Source: an uncultured Lachnospiraceae bacterium
GTDB lineage: Bacteria > Bacillota > Clostridia > Lachnospirales > Lachnospiraceae
DNA: 36,506 bases
Reading direction: 5' to 3'
NCBI GenBank assembly: GCA_949743325.1
Contig: CATJTQ010000106.1
Location: 1 to 36,506 of the forward strand
A model generated the notes under the pieces. The model did not search any database. It was not told the origin of the DNA and was given only the letters and a program-made list of their open reading frames with translations. Within the stretch, counting starts at the first letter, position 1; each line of letters starts with the position of its first letter. Positions 26,721 to 34,478 of this stretch are shown piece after piece. The translations under genes and the position numbers were made by a program.

Positions 26721-26803
26721 CTGATAATTATGATTATTTTCTGATATTTTAGTATTCAAAACGCCTTAAATAACTTCCGCATTAACAGCCTAATTACTGA
26801 ATG

Positions 26804-27808
26804 CTAATCCAGCTGTATTTCTTTGGCATAAGAATATGGAATAATCTCTCCATGCTTTGTTGAGCTATATCCTTTTTCATTATGTGAATAATTTGAAATT
26901 TCAGCAGATCCAAAATCTGAAAATTTATTATAAATACGCTCTAAAACATCTATTTCAGCCTTAGTAAGAACTCCCTTCGGAAATTCATGATCAGAAACAA
27001 CCTTGTGTTTTTCATATCCATTATCAAACACAATATCAATATGCATTATATTGTCTGCAGTCATCATTCCGAAAATAATATCGTAATTTTGTAAAACAGG
27101 TCCATACTGCATATGCAAATAACTTCCTCCTGTAATGGAGACACCATTTTCTTTGTAGTAAATCATATCAGTATAATTGATTAATTTTAACAGCTTAACT
27201 TTTAGCAGCTCCTCACTTTTATTTGCAAAAAATAATACAACTGCACACAACTTCTCATAATCAAATACTTTATATCCATTCTGTATTGACGGAACATCAG
27301 AAAAAAACATTTTCGCAACTTTATCCGCTTTACTCTTACCAAAATTTTTTTCAATTGAATTAATAGTATCTAGTAATTTGTTTTTCTGACGTTCATCCAG
27401 CATAATTTCATTATCCGATAAATATTTCTTCATATTTTCCGGTTCACGTAAAAAAAGGAGCAGACTATTATGAGCTTTATCCTGAATTGAACCGTTTTCA
27501 TATCTATGAATGGTCTTATCTCCCCAATTTAGAAGTTTTGCAAATCCTCTTTGACTCAATCCATACTGTTCTCTTATCTTTTTAATCTCATCAGGCAGCA
27601 GAAGTTTATGATTCTTTCTGTACTCGTTATAAGCTTTTAAAAGAGTATCATTATCTAATTCTTCACAGAATAATTCACCGCCACAATCCATGCATACCAA
27701 AACTTGCGCATCAACATCAAATGTTTCACCGCACACTTCGTATTTTTCCTGTTTACTTATAATTCTTGTCTCAACTTCTCGACCACACTGATTACAATAT
27801 TTTCTCAT
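26804..27808 (-). CDS. Antitoxin: MqsA-type zinc finger, HTH and Panacea/SocA domain
   Basis: A 334-residue protein. Residues 1-45 form a YgiT/MqsA-like zinc finger with CNQC (5-8) and CMDC (39-42). Residues about 73-125 are an XRE-type helix-turn-helix (IREQYGLSQRGFAKLLNWGDKTIHRYE). Residues about 181-325 match the Panacea (DUF4065/SocA) domain (KLLKLINYTDMIYYKENG, LHMQYGPVLQNYDII). Panacea proteins act as antitoxins to many toxin types. I choose the ATG at 27808 (MRKYCNQCGR) with GGAGG 8 nt upstream. It overlaps the toxin gene by 17 nt, so it is translationally coupled, and probably represses the pair through its HTH. Confidence 0.88.
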   Translation of the reverse strand: MRKYCNQCGREVETRIISKQEKYEVCGETFDVDAQVLVCMDCGGELFCEELDNDTLLKAYNEYRKNHKLLLPDEIKKIREQYGLSQRGFAKLLNWGDKTIHRYENGSIQDKAHNSLLLFLREPENMKKYLSDNEIMLDERQKNKLLDTINSIEKNFGKSKADKVAKMFFSDVPSIQNGYKVFDYEKLCAVVLFFANKSEELLKVKLLKLINYTDMIYYKENGVSITGGSYLHMQYGPVLQNYDIIFGMMTADNIMHIDIVFDNGYEKHKVVSDHEFPKGVLTKAEIDVLERIYNKFSDFGSAEISNYSHNEKGYSSTKHGEIIPYSYAKEIQLD

Positions 27809-28163
27809 CTTTACCGCCTCCATTTTGCCCATAATCGTCTTCATGAAAACTTAAACATTTAAGAAAACTATTTCCATTCTCACGTACAATTTTTAATTTC
27901 ACATATAACTGAATATCATCTATATCTTTCTTAAATTCCCACACATTTCCATTACCCTCAAAATCCTTCTTTGGTCCCTTATAATAATCACAGACTGCCA
28001 AACTGATAATTTCCTCTTTTATATCAGTTATCGTAAAACCTAGCCGCGCTAATGCTTTCATATTCTTCATTCTTGGCACAAAATCATATTTTCCAGCAGA
28101 TATCAATTCTTTAGCTTCCTCTAAAAACATTGTAAGTTCTAGTATTTCAATTTTTTTATTCAA
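27792..28163 (-). CDS. MqsR-family toxin (putative mRNA interferase)
   Basis: A 123-residue protein with the MqsR-like pattern: an N-terminal helix (FLEEAKELISAGKYDFVPR), GFTITDIKEEIISLAVCDYYKGP, and a strand-rich end (VWEFKKDIDDIQLYVKLKIV, FLKCLSFHED). MqsR is a RelE-like ribosome-independent RNase in its best-studied member. The conserved C-terminal Lys/Tyr/Asp region is present but I cannot assign catalytic residues firmly. The toxin precedes the antitoxin, as in mqsRA. The ATG follows GGGGGTGG and a promoter lies 26-53 nt upstream. Confidence 0.78.
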   Translation of the reverse strand: MNKKIEILELTMFLEEAKELISAGKYDFVPRMKNMKALARLGFTITDIKEEIISLAVCDYYKGPKKDFEGNGNVWEFKKDIDDIQLYVKLKIVRENGNSFLKCLSFHEDDYGQNGGGKDEKIL

Positions 28164-28188
28164 TAATCCACCCCCGTATTTTATTAAT

Positions 28189-28216
28189 ATTATATACTAT
28201 AAATATAATTTGTCAA
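28189..28216 (-). promoter_or_regulatory. Promoter of the toxin-antitoxin operon
   Basis: On the minus strand TTGACA (28211-28216), 16 nt, TATAAT (28189-28194). Just upstream, GGTCATATAACC (28227-28238) is an imperfect palindrome and may be an antitoxin operator. Confidence 0.7.
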
Positions 28217-28302
28217 CAATTTTATGGTTATATGACCGCATTTTTTATATATAAACTATTTAGATTCATTATGTTACAATGTATTAAACGAAATTTTCTC
28301 AC

Positions 28303-28340
28303 AAAAAAACTTCACGGAAAATTTATATAATCCGCGAAGT
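28303..28340 (-). terminator. Terminator of the FIST/MCP operon
   Basis: Minus-strand ACTTCGCGGA pairs with TCCGTGAAGT over 10 positions (one G-U), and is followed by seven T residues. It lies 15 nt past the MCP stop codon. Confidence 0.85.
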
Positions 28341-28355
28341 CTTTCTACTTTTTAT

Positions 28356-29315
28356 TTATTTAACTACCATATCCTGCTCATCATACTCGGCACAAACATA
28401 TGTCAGCTGACCCAATACATTCTGAATATCTTCAAAAAGAATACTTTTTCTTGACAACTGATGCTTAAGATTAAAAACAGTCTCATTAAGTTCTGAATAT
28501 AATTTCATTTCACTTTCAATTTCCTTCTGTATGCTTTCCGCTTCATTTTTCGCAGTTTGAGCACTTGTTACTGTTCTCTCTGTTTTTGATTTGACATCAA
28601 TCGCAATATCATTAAAGCCCTTAATTGCCTTTCTTGTATTTTCTGCTCTTTCAATATTTTTATCAACAAGTTCATTCATTGAGTCAAATGATTTTAAAAG
28701 CTCATTTTCTTTTGAGGTAACTTTAGCCATTGTTACATTTATCTGTTCTACAAGTCCCTTCGTACTTGACGCAAGAGAATTGATCTCATCTGCCACAACT
28801 GCAAATCCTTTTCCTGCATCACCAGCTCTTGCCGCTTCAATACTTGCGTTTAGAGCCAAAAGATTTGTCTGTGATGCTATATTAGTAATATCAACAGTAG
28901 CATTGCCGATTTCAGTAAAGGCATTATTAAATTCATTTAAAACAGTATGTATATCTTTAACTGAATCTTTTATATGAGCAATCTCTTCTATTAAATCATT
29001 CATCTTATTATTGCCCTCACCGCTTGTCTCAACAATATGATCAGCAACCCGCTCCAAACTATCATTAACATTCATAATTTCCTGAAACTGATTATTAAAA
29101 GAACTTACATTGTTTAATATAATATCTGATTCATTCTGCAATTCTTCTACGGCCTGCTCAATAGCATTGACATCTCTTAGAGTTCCTGTCTCCTCATCAT
29201 TTATAGCATCCTGCTTACGATCCAGAAAATCCATGGCATCCATAATAGCTCGTAGATGTATTTTAGTTGTATGTATCTGCGGCTCATTATTTTTTTTTCT
29301 TTTAAATCCGAACAT
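28356..29315 (-). CDS. Soluble methyl-accepting chemotaxis-type signalling protein
   Basis: A 319-residue protein consisting mostly of the MCP cytoplasmic signalling coiled coil. The highly conserved tip is [38 protein letters not shown] (in words: residues 143-179, key [19 protein letters not shown]). There is no membrane helix and no recognisable sensor domain; the N-terminal 55 residues are charged ([10 protein letters not shown]). It would signal to CheA through CheW. The gene is 15 nt after a FIST-domain gene and shares its promoter, so the FIST protein is a natural candidate sensor partner. The ATG follows AAAGGGG. Confidence 0.92.
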   Translation of the reverse strand: MFGFKRKKNNEPQIHTTKIHLRAIMDAMDFLDRKQDAINDEETGTLRDVNAIEQAVEELQNESDIILNNVSSFNNQFQEIMNVNDSLERVADHIVETSGEGNNKMNDLIEEIAHIKDSVKDIHTVLNEFNNAFTEIGNATVDITNIASQTNLLALNASIEAARAGDAGKGFAVVADEINSLASSTKGLVEQINVTMAKVTSKENELLKSFDSMNELVDKNIERAENTRKAIKGFNDIAIDVKSKTERTVTSAQTAKNEAESIQKEIESEMKLYSELNETVFNLKHQLSRKSILFEDIQNVLGQLTYVCAEYDEQDMVVK

Positions 29316-29330
29316 ATTTATTCCCCTTTC

Positions 29331-30428
29331 TTAGCGGTTGCGTGTAAATACAGCACAAACCATAGACTGATTAATATGTTGCTCTATATACTGTTCGCCA
29401 TCGCTAATCATACCTAAATGACATCCATTCGCAGCAGTATTAAACAATTTAGAATATTCATCTGTAAATTTATTTTCCTCAAAAAACATATATCTTAAAA
29501 TACTATTTATAGATATTATTCCTTCTACTTTATTCTTTTTTATGTCTTCAAGATTCCTTTTTATAAATCCTTTAAAATCTTCATCTAAATCCGTAAAACT
29601 AATCAAATCATTTTTATGGATATTTTTATAGACGCTTATACTTCTATTTGATTTATTAAATGAGTATATAGCAGTAATATAATGCTGCAATCCTACAACA
29701 CGGCAAAGAGGATTTCTATATATTCCTTTTTCTACTGTTGTGTCAGTATAGTTATTTTCTTCCTCATAAACATCCATAGCTTTGCGGTTATCAATCTCTA
29801 ATATTGTTCTTCCATCATCAGATACTTTAGTAACTATATGACTCTTCTTTCTTGTATGGAATAAATTCTCTTTAACTATTTCTATCTTACCAATCTTACT
29901 TCCAATTACCGCATAAACTGTAGCATCGTTAAGAACTTTACCGTTACAGGCAACTTTCTTCTTCTGATCCTCAGATGTATTTCCTGCTGAAGCTCCAATT
30001 AACCTCATACCTGCCTTCTCAAGGCTCACCTTCATTGTCGAAACCATCTTTTCCTCATGGCCTGTTGTAAATTCAAGACAAATACTATCTTTATATTTTT
30101 TATGTACCATATCAACTGACCAGATAAAACCAGGAATGTATTTAATAGGACATGTATCAATTTTGCGAATCGTTCCTACATAGACATCCGCATCACTTTC
30201 CAAAAAGCCAATAGCTATAATTCCCTCTGACTGCTTGCTTTTATCCGTCAGCATATATCCTGTTGTTCCAATCATCTTAGCCTTAGGTATGCTTTGATGC
30301 AGCCTTGAACTTATTTCTGAAAACCTTCCATCATCTGTAATATATACAATAAATGTACAATCACCTAATTTTGATGTAACATCAGATACTAATTTGTCTA
30401 CATTTCCACTTGTATAAATTGTCTTCAT
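29331..30428 (-). CDS. FIST domain sensory protein
   Basis: A 365-residue soluble protein with a FIST_N region (residues about 20-190; GTTGYMLTDKSKQSEGIIAI, LEFTTGHEEKMVS, RLIGASAGNTSE) and a FIST_C region (about 205-345; NPLCRVVGLQHYITAIYSFN, and a Cys in NGCHLGMISDGEQYIE). FIST is a predicted ligand-binding sensor module, often attached to or next to chemotaxis or histidine kinase signalling domains. Here it is a separate protein in one operon with a sensor-less MCP. The ATG follows GGAAGGG. Confidence 0.87.
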   Translation of the reverse strand: MKTIYTSGNVDKLVSDVTSKLGDCTFIVYITDDGRFSEISSRLHQSIPKAKMIGTTGYMLTDKSKQSEGIIAIGFLESDADVYVGTIRKIDTCPIKYIPGFIWSVDMVHKKYKDSICLEFTTGHEEKMVSTMKVSLEKAGMRLIGASAGNTSEDQKKKVACNGKVLNDATVYAVIGSKIGKIEIVKENLFHTRKKSHIVTKVSDDGRTILEIDNRKAMDVYEEENNYTDTTVEKGIYRNPLCRVVGLQHYITAIYSFNKSNRSISVYKNIHKNDLISFTDLDEDFKGFIKRNLEDIKKNKVEGIISINSILRYMFFEENKFTDEYSKLFNTAANGCHLGMISDGEQYIEQHINQSMVCAVFTRNR

Positions 30429-30744
30429 AGTAATTTCCCTTCCAGTAATCCCTTACTATCCTTTCCGTAAAAATATCGCTCCTAAAACAATAAAATTCAC
30501 TACACTAAAAAATGGGCAAATTATAGTACACATCGATTTTTCTTAATAACATAATGTATATTACAAAATATACAATTAAACACGCACTTTTTATAAGATA
30601 TTATAACATTTTTTATAAATATATTCAACAATTCTTTTTACTATTTAGACTTTCTTTTTACTCACACAAAATTAATTAAATCATCTGCAGCTTAAATAAA
30701 TTTTACGTTATGTGACATTTGACTTTTTAAAATTTTGATGTATA
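30429..30744. other. Divergent intergenic region
   Basis: A 316-nt gap between the minus-strand FIST/MCP operon and the plus-strand sortase. It holds the promoters of both. The FIST leader is about 165 nt long and includes a small hairpin (GTATAT and ATATAC) but no riboswitch that I recognise. Confidence 0.6.
30600..30628 (-). promoter_or_regulatory. Promoter of the FIST/MCP operon
   Basis: Minus strand: TTGAAT (30623-30628), 17 nt, TATAAT (30600-30605) with TGT directly before it, an extended -10. It is a sigma-A type sequence; no sigma-D/28 motif is seen. Confidence 0.65.
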
Positions 30745-30746
30745 AT
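30719..30746 (+). promoter_or_regulatory. Promoter of the sortase gene
   Basis: TTGACT (30719-30724), 16 nt, TATAAT (30741-30746). The -10 overlaps the upstream ATG at 30745, so that ATG would not be in the transcript and the translation start must lie further down. Confidence 0.7.
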
Positions 30747-30795
30747 GTTTTCCACACAAACAATATATAAATTTCTTTTAACAGGAGTGATTACT

Positions 30796-31512
30796 ATAAA
30801 AACTTTTCAAAATATCTTATCTTTTGTCACACATGCAATATGTTACACCTCTGCCTTCATTGTTTTAGTATTAATTGGATGTTTTATTTTTAGATTTAAT
30901 CCAACAGAATTTTACTCTGATGCCACCTGGGCAGTAGAAAAAAGCACTGAAGATTCTGCAGCAAATCAACCTGCTCTTACACAAGCTATAATTGACGCTA
31001 AAATTTCTTATGAAAAAAAATTAGAAGAGCAAGCTGCAGCACAACAGGCCGCCGCACTTGCCCAAGCCGAAGCGCAAGCTGCACTTGCCCGACAAACTGC
31101 ACGAACTGTTGGAAATTCTTACGGAACATTATACATTGACAGATTAGGAATGGAACAGCCTATTTATTATGGTGATGATCCATCAACACTTAGAAAAGGT
31201 CCTGGACAGTACGCCGGAAGCGCTCTTCCGGGAGAAGGCAGCCAAATTCTTATCGCAGGACATAACACATCACATTTTAAGCCTCTTCAAAATATACAAA
31301 TTGGAGATATTATAAGGTTTGTAACAGGATATGGAGAATTCAACTATAAAGTTGTGTCAACAAGAGTTGCGTCAATGAATGATACTACAACTTACAACTT
31401 TTCTCTCGACTATGAACAACTGGCACTGTACACTTGTTATCCTTTTTCAGGTCCTCCGGGTAAAACCGAACGTTTTTTCGTATATGCTGATTTAATTACG
31501 GATAACAATTAA
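30796..31512 (+). CDS. Class D-like sortase
   Basis: A membrane-anchored transpeptidase that cleaves a sorting signal and joins the protein to the wall or another acceptor. One N-terminal helix (FIVLVLIGCFIF) is followed by a long Ala/Gln-rich helical stalk and the sortase fold. In the frame opened at 30745, catalytic His173 is in AGHNTSHF, Cys231 in YTCYPF and Arg243 in TERFFVY. The only good ribosome site, AGGAG at 30783-30787, places the start 8 nt on at 30796, which is ATA, a very rare start; GTG at 30787 overlaps the SD, and the ATG at 30745 is inside the -10. No LPxTG-type substrate is encoded nearby. Confidence 0.88.
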   Translation: MKTFQNILSFVTHAICYTSAFIVLVLIGCFIFRFNPTEFYSDATWAVEKSTEDSAANQPALTQAIIDAKISYEKKLEEQAAAQQAAALAQAEAQAALARQTARTVGNSYGTLYIDRLGMEQPIYYGDDPSTLRKGPGQYAGSALPGEGSQILIAGHNTSHFKPLQNIQIGDIIRFVTGYGEFNYKVVSTRVASMNDTTTYNFSLDYEQLALYTCYPFSGPPGKTERFFVYADLITDNN

Positions 31513-31582
31513 ACCAAGTCAATACCAAACTCTTTTAATATCAATATAGATAAGAATTAATAGCATAACAATATTACGCAAT

Positions 31583-31631
31583 AAAAAAGGTTCTACTTAC
31601 CGCTTTCTAAGCAATAAGCAGAACCTTTTTT
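31583..31631. terminator. Bidirectional terminator after the sortase
   Basis: AAAAAAGGTTCTACTT and its imperfect complement AAGCAGAACCTTTTTT form a stem with an 16-nt loop, with A-run and T-run on the two sides. Confidence 0.9.
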
Positions 31632-31988
31632 CTGTAAAATAACACTCTTTCTTTAATATAAACTAAAAATATACTCCCTCTCTAAACTCATTACCTCTCA
31701 CCGTATCCCCCAACACAGCAACTATAACTTACAACAAAACATATGTATTACCATCTATAAGGAACATATTTAAAATTTAGTTAAAGAAAATTATTATCTC
31801 TCCCCCTGTAGTAAATTTAACAAAAATCATTTTATATAACAACTATAGTTGTGACAACGACATTGTTTGGGTGCAAATGACAAAATAATACATTTTTCTT
31901 AAATTTTTTAATTATTATATAATCTAACTTACAATTTTCACCATATTATTACATACACAAATTTTTTGCGACATTATCAAAACATTAT

Positions 31989-32016
31989 TTGACATAAACA
32001 AACCAATATTGATAAT
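31989..32016 (+). promoter_or_regulatory. Promoter of the Spo0A-C-like gene
   Basis: TTGACA (31989-31994), 16 nt, GATAAT (32011-32016); TAATAT two bases on is an alternative -10. The leader is about 65 nt and ends in AAGGGGATTTTTATG. Confidence 0.55.
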
Positions 32017-32087
32017 ATGTTCTTAACTGAAACTACGAGACTTTATGTATACTTTTATGTGAATTTGATATTAAGAAGGGGATTTTT

Positions 32088-32321
32088 ATGAACAGAGAGA
32101 GAAGAAAGAAAATTGAACAAACGTTAAAAAAAATTGCTAAAGAAGAAGGCGTACCCGAAAGCGAAATCAGAAATGAGATAGCCAGTGCAATGTTATATGC
32201 ACAAAAATACAGCGATATTGAAATTCAACGTTCGTGGAAAGATATACCTTGCGAAAACGCAACTCCTACAATAGAAGAATTTATTGACTTTGTTGCAGGA
32301 AAAGTTTCTGAATCAAAATAA
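32088..32321 (+). CDS. Small protein resembling the Spo0A C-terminal DNA-binding domain
   Basis: A 77-residue basic-helical protein (RKKIEQTLKKIAKEEG, ESEIRNEIASAMLYAQ) ending with TPTIEEFIDFVAGKVSES, which resembles the end of Spo0A (PTNSEFIALIADK-like). Small proteins of this kind are annotated in Clostridia as Spo0A C-terminal-like and have no receiver domain. The most conserved Spo0A recognition helix is only partly matched, so DNA binding is not certain. The ATG follows AAGGGG at good spacing. It is monocistronic, with its own promoter and terminator. Confidence 0.7.
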   Translation: MNRERRKKIEQTLKKIAKEEGVPESEIRNEIASAMLYAQKYSDIEIQRSWKDIPCENATPTIEEFIDFVAGKVSESK

Positions 32322-32332
32322 CAACGCAATTT

Positions 32333-32377
32333 AAAAGACTACTTGTCATATAAATTAAATGACAGGCAGTCTTTTTT
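32333..32377 (+). terminator. Terminator after the Spo0A-C-like gene
   Basis: AAAAGACTACTTGTCAT and ATGACAGGCAGTCTTTTTT form a long stem with a 10-nt loop and a T-run. It is also usable on the other strand. Confidence 0.9.
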
Positions 32378-32463
32378 GGTTAAATAATTTGACTTTGACA
32401 AAGTAGGAAAATGTATAATTCTAAAATGATTCTTATTGCGGATAAGTTGTATTTTTGAATAAT

Positions 32464-32592
32464 TTACTTCATTACAAAAGTCACATTATTAACTGAATGC
32501 AGTGAAGTAATAAAATAATATCAAAGAACAAATTATTTAACCGAAAGCAATAAAATTAATCTTTGATTATGATTGAGCTCCAACTTCTCAAT
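32464..32592 (+). repeat. Three tandem inverted repeats, candidate structured RNA or MITE remnant
   Basis: TTACTTCATT/AGTGAAGTAA (32464-32510, 10 pairs with one G-U), ATCAAAGA/TCTTTGAT (32520-32567, 8 pairs) and ATTGAG/CTCAAT (32572-32592, 6 pairs). No T-run follows. AT-rich DNA gives chance hairpins, so this is tentative. Confidence 0.35.
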
Positions 32593-32835
32593 TTAATTTC
32601 ATTGCTGTGGTTTCCCCCTAAATTAAAATAACAAAAATCAACAAAAATCACAATAAATTATGTGCCAATGACATTATTTTCACATAAACTACCTTATCAT
32701 ACATGAATAAGCGATGTAATGTAATCATTGTTCTGAAATTCCCCATTTTAATATTACTTCTTCTAACTATTAATTTGTTCTTATTTTCTCAAATTGATTT
32801 ACACATATGTTGACAAAATGCTAAACACAGGCCAC

Positions 32836-32864
32836 TTGCATTAACTATATAGTTATGTTAAAAT
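32836..32864 (+). promoter_or_regulatory. Promoter with embedded palindrome for the 31-residue ORF
   Basis: TTGCAT (32836-32841), 17 nt, TAAAAT (32859-32864) preceded by TGT, an extended -10. The spacer contains the perfect palindrome AACTATATAGTT (32843-32854), well placed for a repressor. Confidence 0.6.
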
Positions 32865-32900
32865 TAAATTGATCTAATTTCTACATAGGAGGTGACAAAT

Positions 32901-32996
32901 ATGTATGATACAATAAAACTAGTAGTAACTATCGCTTTTTTTGTACTTGTTGCTATTGCAATTATATCTGCGATTGTTAAAAAGAAAAAACAATAA
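32901..32996 (+). CDS. 31-residue single-helix membrane peptide
   Basis: ATG at 32901 follows a near-perfect AGGAGGTGACAAAT, one of the best ribosome sites in the window. The product is a short polar start (MYDTIK), one hydrophobic helix (LVVTIAFFVLVAIAIISAIV) and a KKKKQ tail. It has its own promoter and a terminator downstream at 33241-33300. The form resembles small membrane toxins of type I systems and small regulatory membrane peptides; I do not recognise a specific family. The strong SD and the coding-like frame make it real in my view. Confidence 0.7.
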   Translation: MYDTIKLVVTIAFFVLVAIAIISAIVKKKKQ

Positions 32997-33422
32997 TGAA
33001 ATATAGACAGCCAATTATAATACATAAAAAATCAAATTTATTTTAAATTCAGATCATCTGTCTTGTAGGTTAATCTAATATTATATATTATGTCATTATA
33101 ACAGAAAATAAGAATTTCAGTAAACTATGAAAGCGTTTTCAGATTATTTAATACCTGCACAATACTCACAGATCTTTGAAATTAAAATTTATTAAATTAT
33201 TCTTTATTTGTACAAGCTTATTTTAAACCTATCTAAGAATAAAAAAACGCCGGGAAACCACATAAACACTTCGTTTTTGCATGTTCTTGGCGTTTATTTA
33301 TTCCTTCATTTTTTTGTACTTTTTCTTTAATTTTCTCTTTGCTTATCTGCTCAGTTTCCTTTGTTATAAGGAAATATAATTCACAGAATAAAACATTAAA
33401 AATCCCAATAAATCAGTACCTT
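32997..33422. other. Intergenic region after the small membrane peptide
   Basis: A 426-nt AT-rich gap with a possible minus-strand promoter (-35 TTTACT at 33119-33124, 18 nt, extended -10 TGTTATAAT at 33095-33100) that would drive RNA antisense to the peptide mRNA, and the terminator at 33241-33300. No other gene is seen. Confidence 0.45.
33241..33300. terminator. Bidirectional terminator between the small peptide and hydrolase genes
   Basis: AAACGCCGGGAA and TTCTTGGCGTTT pair (7 perfect, then G-U pairs on the plus strand), flanked by seven A residues on the left and TTTATTTATT on the right. The minus-strand T-run is the stronger one. Confidence 0.75.
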
Positions 33423-34373
33423 TTAATTAACCCGATTAATCCACTCGGTTGACGCATCCATAGCAGTACGGCAAGCATTAGTCTGATCCAGTGCATTCAG
33501 CATTACAAAGTCATGAATTGTTCCTTGTACTCTCAAAGCAGTTACCTCAACGCCTGCACATCGAAGCTTTTCGCCAAAGGCTTCTCCTTCGCTGCGCAAA
33601 ACATCAGCCTGACCGTTTATAATCATAGTCTGAGGAAGCCCCTTCAAACAATCTATACTCGCTCTAAGAGGAGAAGCGGTAATTTGATTTCTATCTTTTA
33701 TAGAAGTTGTATATTGCTGCCAGAACCATTTCATTCCTTCTCGATACAGATAATAATCCACTGCAAATTGATGATAACTTTGTGTATCAAAACAAGCATT
33801 CGTTACTGGATAATATAGTAGCATCTTGTTTATACTTGGACCATGTCGCATCGCTGACATAAGAGCCATATCTATTGTCATATTTCCGCCAACACTGTCT
33901 CCAGAAATAGTTAGTGTAGTACAGTCGAGCATTGAAAATCGACACCTGATTATTTCCTTTATATGAGAAAGAATAAAATAACACTGTTCAATCGCTGTTG
34001 GATATTTTACTTCTGGTGATCTGCTGTATTCAGGAAAGACAACCAATGAATTTGTTCTTGCTGAAAGCTCTCTGACTAATTTTTCGTGCGTGTGAAAACT
34101 GCCGAATACCCATCCCGCACCGTGAATATAAAATATAATATTTTTGATTTTTTGACACTTTGGAGCAATAAAATAGACTGGTATACTGCCCCACATTCCG
34201 GTATTTATACAATCCGAAGATATATCTGCAGGATATTTATATACTGGTGTATCCTGAGCTTCTTCCAATACTTTTCTTCCTTGTTCAGGCGGCATCTGAA
34301 AAATTAGCGGCGGCACAGAGTTTTGATCGCAGACAGCCTCTGCAGCGGCTTCCAACGGAACGCATCGTTTCAT
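33423..34373 (-). CDS. Alpha/beta hydrolase (HSL-type esterase/lipase family)
   Basis: A 316-residue hydrolase of the acetyl-hydrolase/HSL group. The oxyanion motif is HGAGWVFG (84-91), a variant of HGGG. The nucleophile Ser160 is in GDSVGG, the acid Asp257 in NGQADVLRSEGE and His287 in TIHDFV. No signal peptide or membrane segment is present, so it is cytoplasmic. I start at 34373 (MKRCVPLEAA) with GGAG 8 nt upstream; a 17-codon longer frame lacks a site. It probably acts on a short acyl ester; the substrate is unknown. It stands alone between terminator 33241-33300 and the ATPase gene. Confidence 0.9.
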   Translation of the reverse strand: MKRCVPLEAAAEAVCDQNSVPPLIFQMPPEQGRKVLEEAQDTPVYKYPADISSDCINTGMWGSIPVYFIAPKCQKIKNIIFYIHGAGWVFGSFHTHEKLVRELSARTNSLVVFPEYSRSPEVKYPTAIEQCYFILSHIKEIIRCRFSMLDCTTLTISGDSVGGNMTIDMALMSAMRHGPSINKMLLYYPVTNACFDTQSYHQFAVDYYLYREGMKWFWQQYTTSIKDRNQITASPLRASIDCLKGLPQTMIINGQADVLRSEGEAFGEKLRCAGVEVTALRVQGTIHDFVMLNALDQTNACRTAMDASTEWINRVN

Positions 34374-34478
34374 ATATAATTCTCCATTTATGTTTTGATT
34401 GGTCTTAATTATAATATGCAAATCTTCTGATTTTGTATATTTGTTAACAAAATAATGAAGCCAGATAAGGATAATCCC

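Larger units (their letters stand above)
31513..32087. other. Intergenic region with terminator, palindrome and promoter
   Basis: A 575-nt AT-rich gap. It holds the sortase terminator, a perfect 14-bp palindrome ACAACTATAGTTGT at 31839-31852, and the promoter of the next gene. I find no credible ORF in it. Confidence 0.6.
32322..32900 (+). other. Long non-coding gap with tandem hairpins
   Basis: A 579-nt region without an ORF that I can support. After the terminator at 32333-32377 there is TATAAT at 32414-32419 with TTGACT/TTGACA at poor spacing (19 or 13 nt), then three consecutive inverted repeats between 32464 and 32592, then the promoter of the 31-residue ORF. Confidence 0.5.

Noticed and set aside
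32381-32900. rRNA, tRNA or known riboswitch in the long gap
   Set aside because: No tRNA cloverleaf, CCA end or recognisable aptamer core could be found by reading either strand.
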